NCBI GenBank assembly: GCA_035315685.1
Contig: DATFXR010000109.1
Coordinates: 1 to 15,613, forward strand
DNA from: QHWK01 sp035315685
GTDB lineage: Bacteria; Acidobacteriota; Vicinamibacteria; Vicinamibacterales; CAVVIG01
Direction of reading: 5' to 3'
Length of the DNA: 15,613 bases
Positions 14,056 to 15,613 of this stretch are shown in pieces. The notes beneath the pieces are model-generated. The model did not search any database and was not told the origin of the DNA. It saw nothing but the letters and a program-made list of their open reading frames with translations. Every line of letters starts with the position of its first letter. Within the stretch, counting starts at the first letter, position 1. The position numbers were made by a program, and so were the translations under genes.

Positions 14056-15021
14056 ATGCCGTTCGTGATTGGCACCTTCATCGGCGTTCTCGCCCTGGTC
14101 ATCGGGATCTACTGGCTGATGTTCGAGCGTGGCGAACTGCGCGAGCAGGGCAAGCTGCGAAAGCGCCTGCGCGCAACCGCGGCGCCGAAGGCGGCGAAGC
14201 GGATCACCTTCGTCAAGGAACCCGACAAGCTGAGCGCGGTGAAGCCGCTCGATGCGGCGCTCGCCCGAAGCAGCGGTGTCGCCGGCGCGCTCCAGAAGTT
14301 GCTGGCTCGCGCGGACATCAAGCTGACCGTCGGTGGCCTGTTCCTCGTGTCGGCGTGCGTGTTCCTCGGGGGGTGGGTGGCGATCGGCGTGACGACGCGC
14401 CTGCCGTGGGTCGGCTTCGCGGCCGGTTGCCTGCTGGCCTTCGTGCCGTACCTGGTGGTTCGCTTCAAGGCGACCAGGCGGCTGCGAACGTTCGAGGAGC
14501 AGTTCCCCGACGCGATCGACCTGATTGCGCGTGCGCTGCGCGCCGGCCACGCCTTCACGACCGGGCTGGCGCTGGTTGCCGAGGAAGCGCCGCAGCCGGT
14601 GGCTGGCGAGTTCCGGCTGCTCTACGACCAGCAGAACTTCGGCATGCCGCTCAGCGATGCGCTGAAGGATCTGGCGCAGCGTCTGCCACTGCTCGACGCG
14701 CGGTTTTTCGTTACCGCGGTGCTGACGCAGCGGGAGAGTGGCGGCAATCTCGCGGAGATCCTCGTCAACCTGTCCAGCGTGATGCGCGAGCGCTTCAAGG
14801 TGAAGCGGCAGGTCCGCGTGCTGTCGGCGCACGGCCGCATCACGGGCTGGGTGCTGTCGGGGCTTCCGCCGTCGCTCGCCCTGGGATTCATGATCACGGC
14901 ACCAAGCCACATCATGACGCTGGTAACGGACCCGATGGGTCCGCCGATGATCGCCGCCGCGGTGGTGCTGCAGATCACCGGGATGCTGATCATCCGCAAA
15001 CTCGTCAACATCGAGTACTGA
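14056..15021 (+). CDS. tadB: Tad inner-membrane platform protein TadB
   Basis: TadB pairs with TadC to form the inner-membrane platform that couples CpaF to pilin extraction. The 321-residue protein has an N-terminal helix (IGVLALVIGIYWLMF), two helices near residues 95-140 (LFLVSACVFLGGWVAIGV and VGFAAGCLLAFVPYLVV) and the T2SSF cytoplasmic domain (about 155-270). That domain starts FEEQFPDAIDLIARALRAGH and includes LTQRESGGNLAEIL. Two C-terminal helices follow (LPPSLALGFMI and MIAAAVVLQITGMLII). GAGGAG lies about seven bases before the ATG. A longer shadow frame in +1 is antisense-like noise and was discarded. Confidence 0.95.
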   Translation: MPFVIGTFIGVLALVIGIYWLMFERGELREQGKLRKRLRATAAPKAAKRITFVKEPDKLSAVKPLDAALARSSGVAGALQKLLARADIKLTVGGLFLVSACVFLGGWVAIGVTTRLPWVGFAAGCLLAFVPYLVVRFKATRRLRTFEEQFPDAIDLIARALRAGHAFTTGLALVAEEAPQPVAGEFRLLYDQQNFGMPLSDALKDLAQRLPLLDARFFVTAVLTQRESGGNLAEILVNLSSVMRERFKVKRQVRVLSAHGRITGWVLSGLPPSLALGFMITAPSHIMTLVTDPMGPPMIAAAVVLQITGMLIIRKLVNIEY

Positions 15022-15038
15022 AACGACCAGGGTAGATC

Positions 15039-15613
15039 ATGATGCCTTCCCAACTCCTGCTGGCGGTCGGCGTGCTGTTCGCATCGGTCGCAATCGCGAT
15101 CGGCTATGTCACCTTCGACGTGCTGCAACGGCGGGCTCCGATCAGGCGCCGGCTGCAGGGCGTCGCCGGTGCGAACGTGCTCACGGCCGACCTGCCGCTG
15201 GCCGCCGATCAACTGGATCCACGTCTCGTGCAGTTGAACCGCTTCCTGCCGAAGTCACCGAAGGACATGACCCGACTCCAGCGGCGAATGGCGCGAGCCG
15301 GGTTCCGGGGTGCGACGCCGACGCTGATCTACTCGATCGTCGAGTTCGGGGTGCCAGTGCTGCTTCTGCTGCTCTGCGTCTCGCTGCTCGGCCCGACGCG
15401 CGGCCTGTTCGTCGGCGGGCCCACGGCGATCCTCGCCTACATTCTGCCGGGCTTCTGGCTCTCGCGGCAGATCGAAAAACGAAAGAAGCTGATCGCAAAC
15501 GGTCTCCCCGACGCGCTCGATCTGCTGATCGTCTGCATCGAAGCAGGCATGGGTCTCGATCAGGGGGTCGCCAAAGCGGCCGAGGAGCTGGCCGTCTCGC
15601 ACCCGCCCCTTGC
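15039..15613 (+). CDS. tadC: Tad inner-membrane platform protein TadC (partial)
   Basis: The 5' 191 codons are present and the gene runs off the right edge. The protein starts MMPSQLLLAVGVLFASVAIA (first helix), has a soluble stretch ending near MTRLQRRMARAGFRG, then two helices (VPVLLLLLCVSLLGP and VGGPTAILAYILPGFWL). It then enters the T2SSF domain with the family pattern LPDALDLLIVCIEAGMGLDQ. This is the TadC paralogue of TadB. ATG occurs twice in a row (15039 and 15042), with AGGGTAG upstream, so the start may be either. It is 17 bases after tadB, in the usual order. Complete TadC proteins are about 300 residues. Confidence 0.93.
   Translation, partial: MMPSQLLLAVGVLFASVAIAIGYVTFDVLQRRAPIRRRLQGVAGANVLTADLPLAADQLDPRLVQLNRFLPKSPKDMTRLQRRMARAGFRGATPTLIYSIVEFGVPVLLLLLCVSLLGPTRGLFVGGPTAILAYILPGFWLSRQIEKRKKLIANGLPDALDLLIVCIEAGMGLDQGVAKAAEELAVSHPPL

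Noticed and set aside
12906..14910. Two long minus-strand frames opposite cpaF and tadB
   Set aside because: Antisense shadows of genes with complete diagnostic motifs.
1..15613. CRISPR array, tRNA or rRNA genes
   Set aside because: No regularly spaced identical repeats with unique spacers and no tRNA- or rRNA-like stretch were seen. The only spaced repeats are the three IS end units.

Overview
This is a high-GC bacterial window with strongly G/C-ending codons, which produces long antisense shadow frames over almost every real gene. Three blocks can be recognised. The taxon cannot be fixed from the sequence. The gene content and order would fit an Acidobacteriota-like or other environmental Gram-negative bacterium with an outer membrane (a secretin is present), but that assignment is inference.

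Block 1 (about 1-3063): an IS21-family insertion sequence, transcribed on the minus strand, with istA (DDE transposase) and istB (AAA+ helper ATPase) overlapping by four bases. Its istA-side end carries three spaced terminal repeats. It has cut a gene for a Tat-exported, beta-propeller-like protein after codon 149. Block 2 (3139-5798): poorly characterised genes. On the minus strand are a five-segment membrane protein, a zinc-ribbon protein and what looks like a frameshifted remnant. On the plus strand are a DUF192 protein and a PilZ-like protein.

Block 3 (about 6200 to the right edge): a nearly complete Tad/Flp (type IVc) pilus locus, all on the plus strand. The order is flp pilin, second flp-like pilin, prepilin peptidase (tadV/cpaA), tadE pseudopilin, cpaB, cpaC secretin, a TadG-like protein, cpaE/tadZ, cpaF/tadA ATPase, tadB and tadC, the last cut by the window edge. 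Many neighbours overlap or are only 4-35 bases apart, which indicates an operon with translational coupling. The pilins are cleaved by TadV and pushed out by the CpaF motor on the TadB/TadC inner-membrane platform. CpaE is expected to place the machine, and the CpaC secretin with CpaB forms the outer-membrane exit.

The 578-base region ahead of the first pilin holds the control signals: a perfect 14-base palindrome, a good sigma-54 (-24/-12) promoter match, and a 26-codon upstream reading frame with its own ribosome binding site that ends four bases before the pilin start. A strong hairpin follows the first pilin and probably sets the high pilin-to-machinery ratio. No tRNA, rRNA or CRISPR array was seen. 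The system itself is a known one. The parts worth a second look are the pilin leader region, the odd second pilin, the PilZ-like neighbour and the unrecognised block 2 genes.
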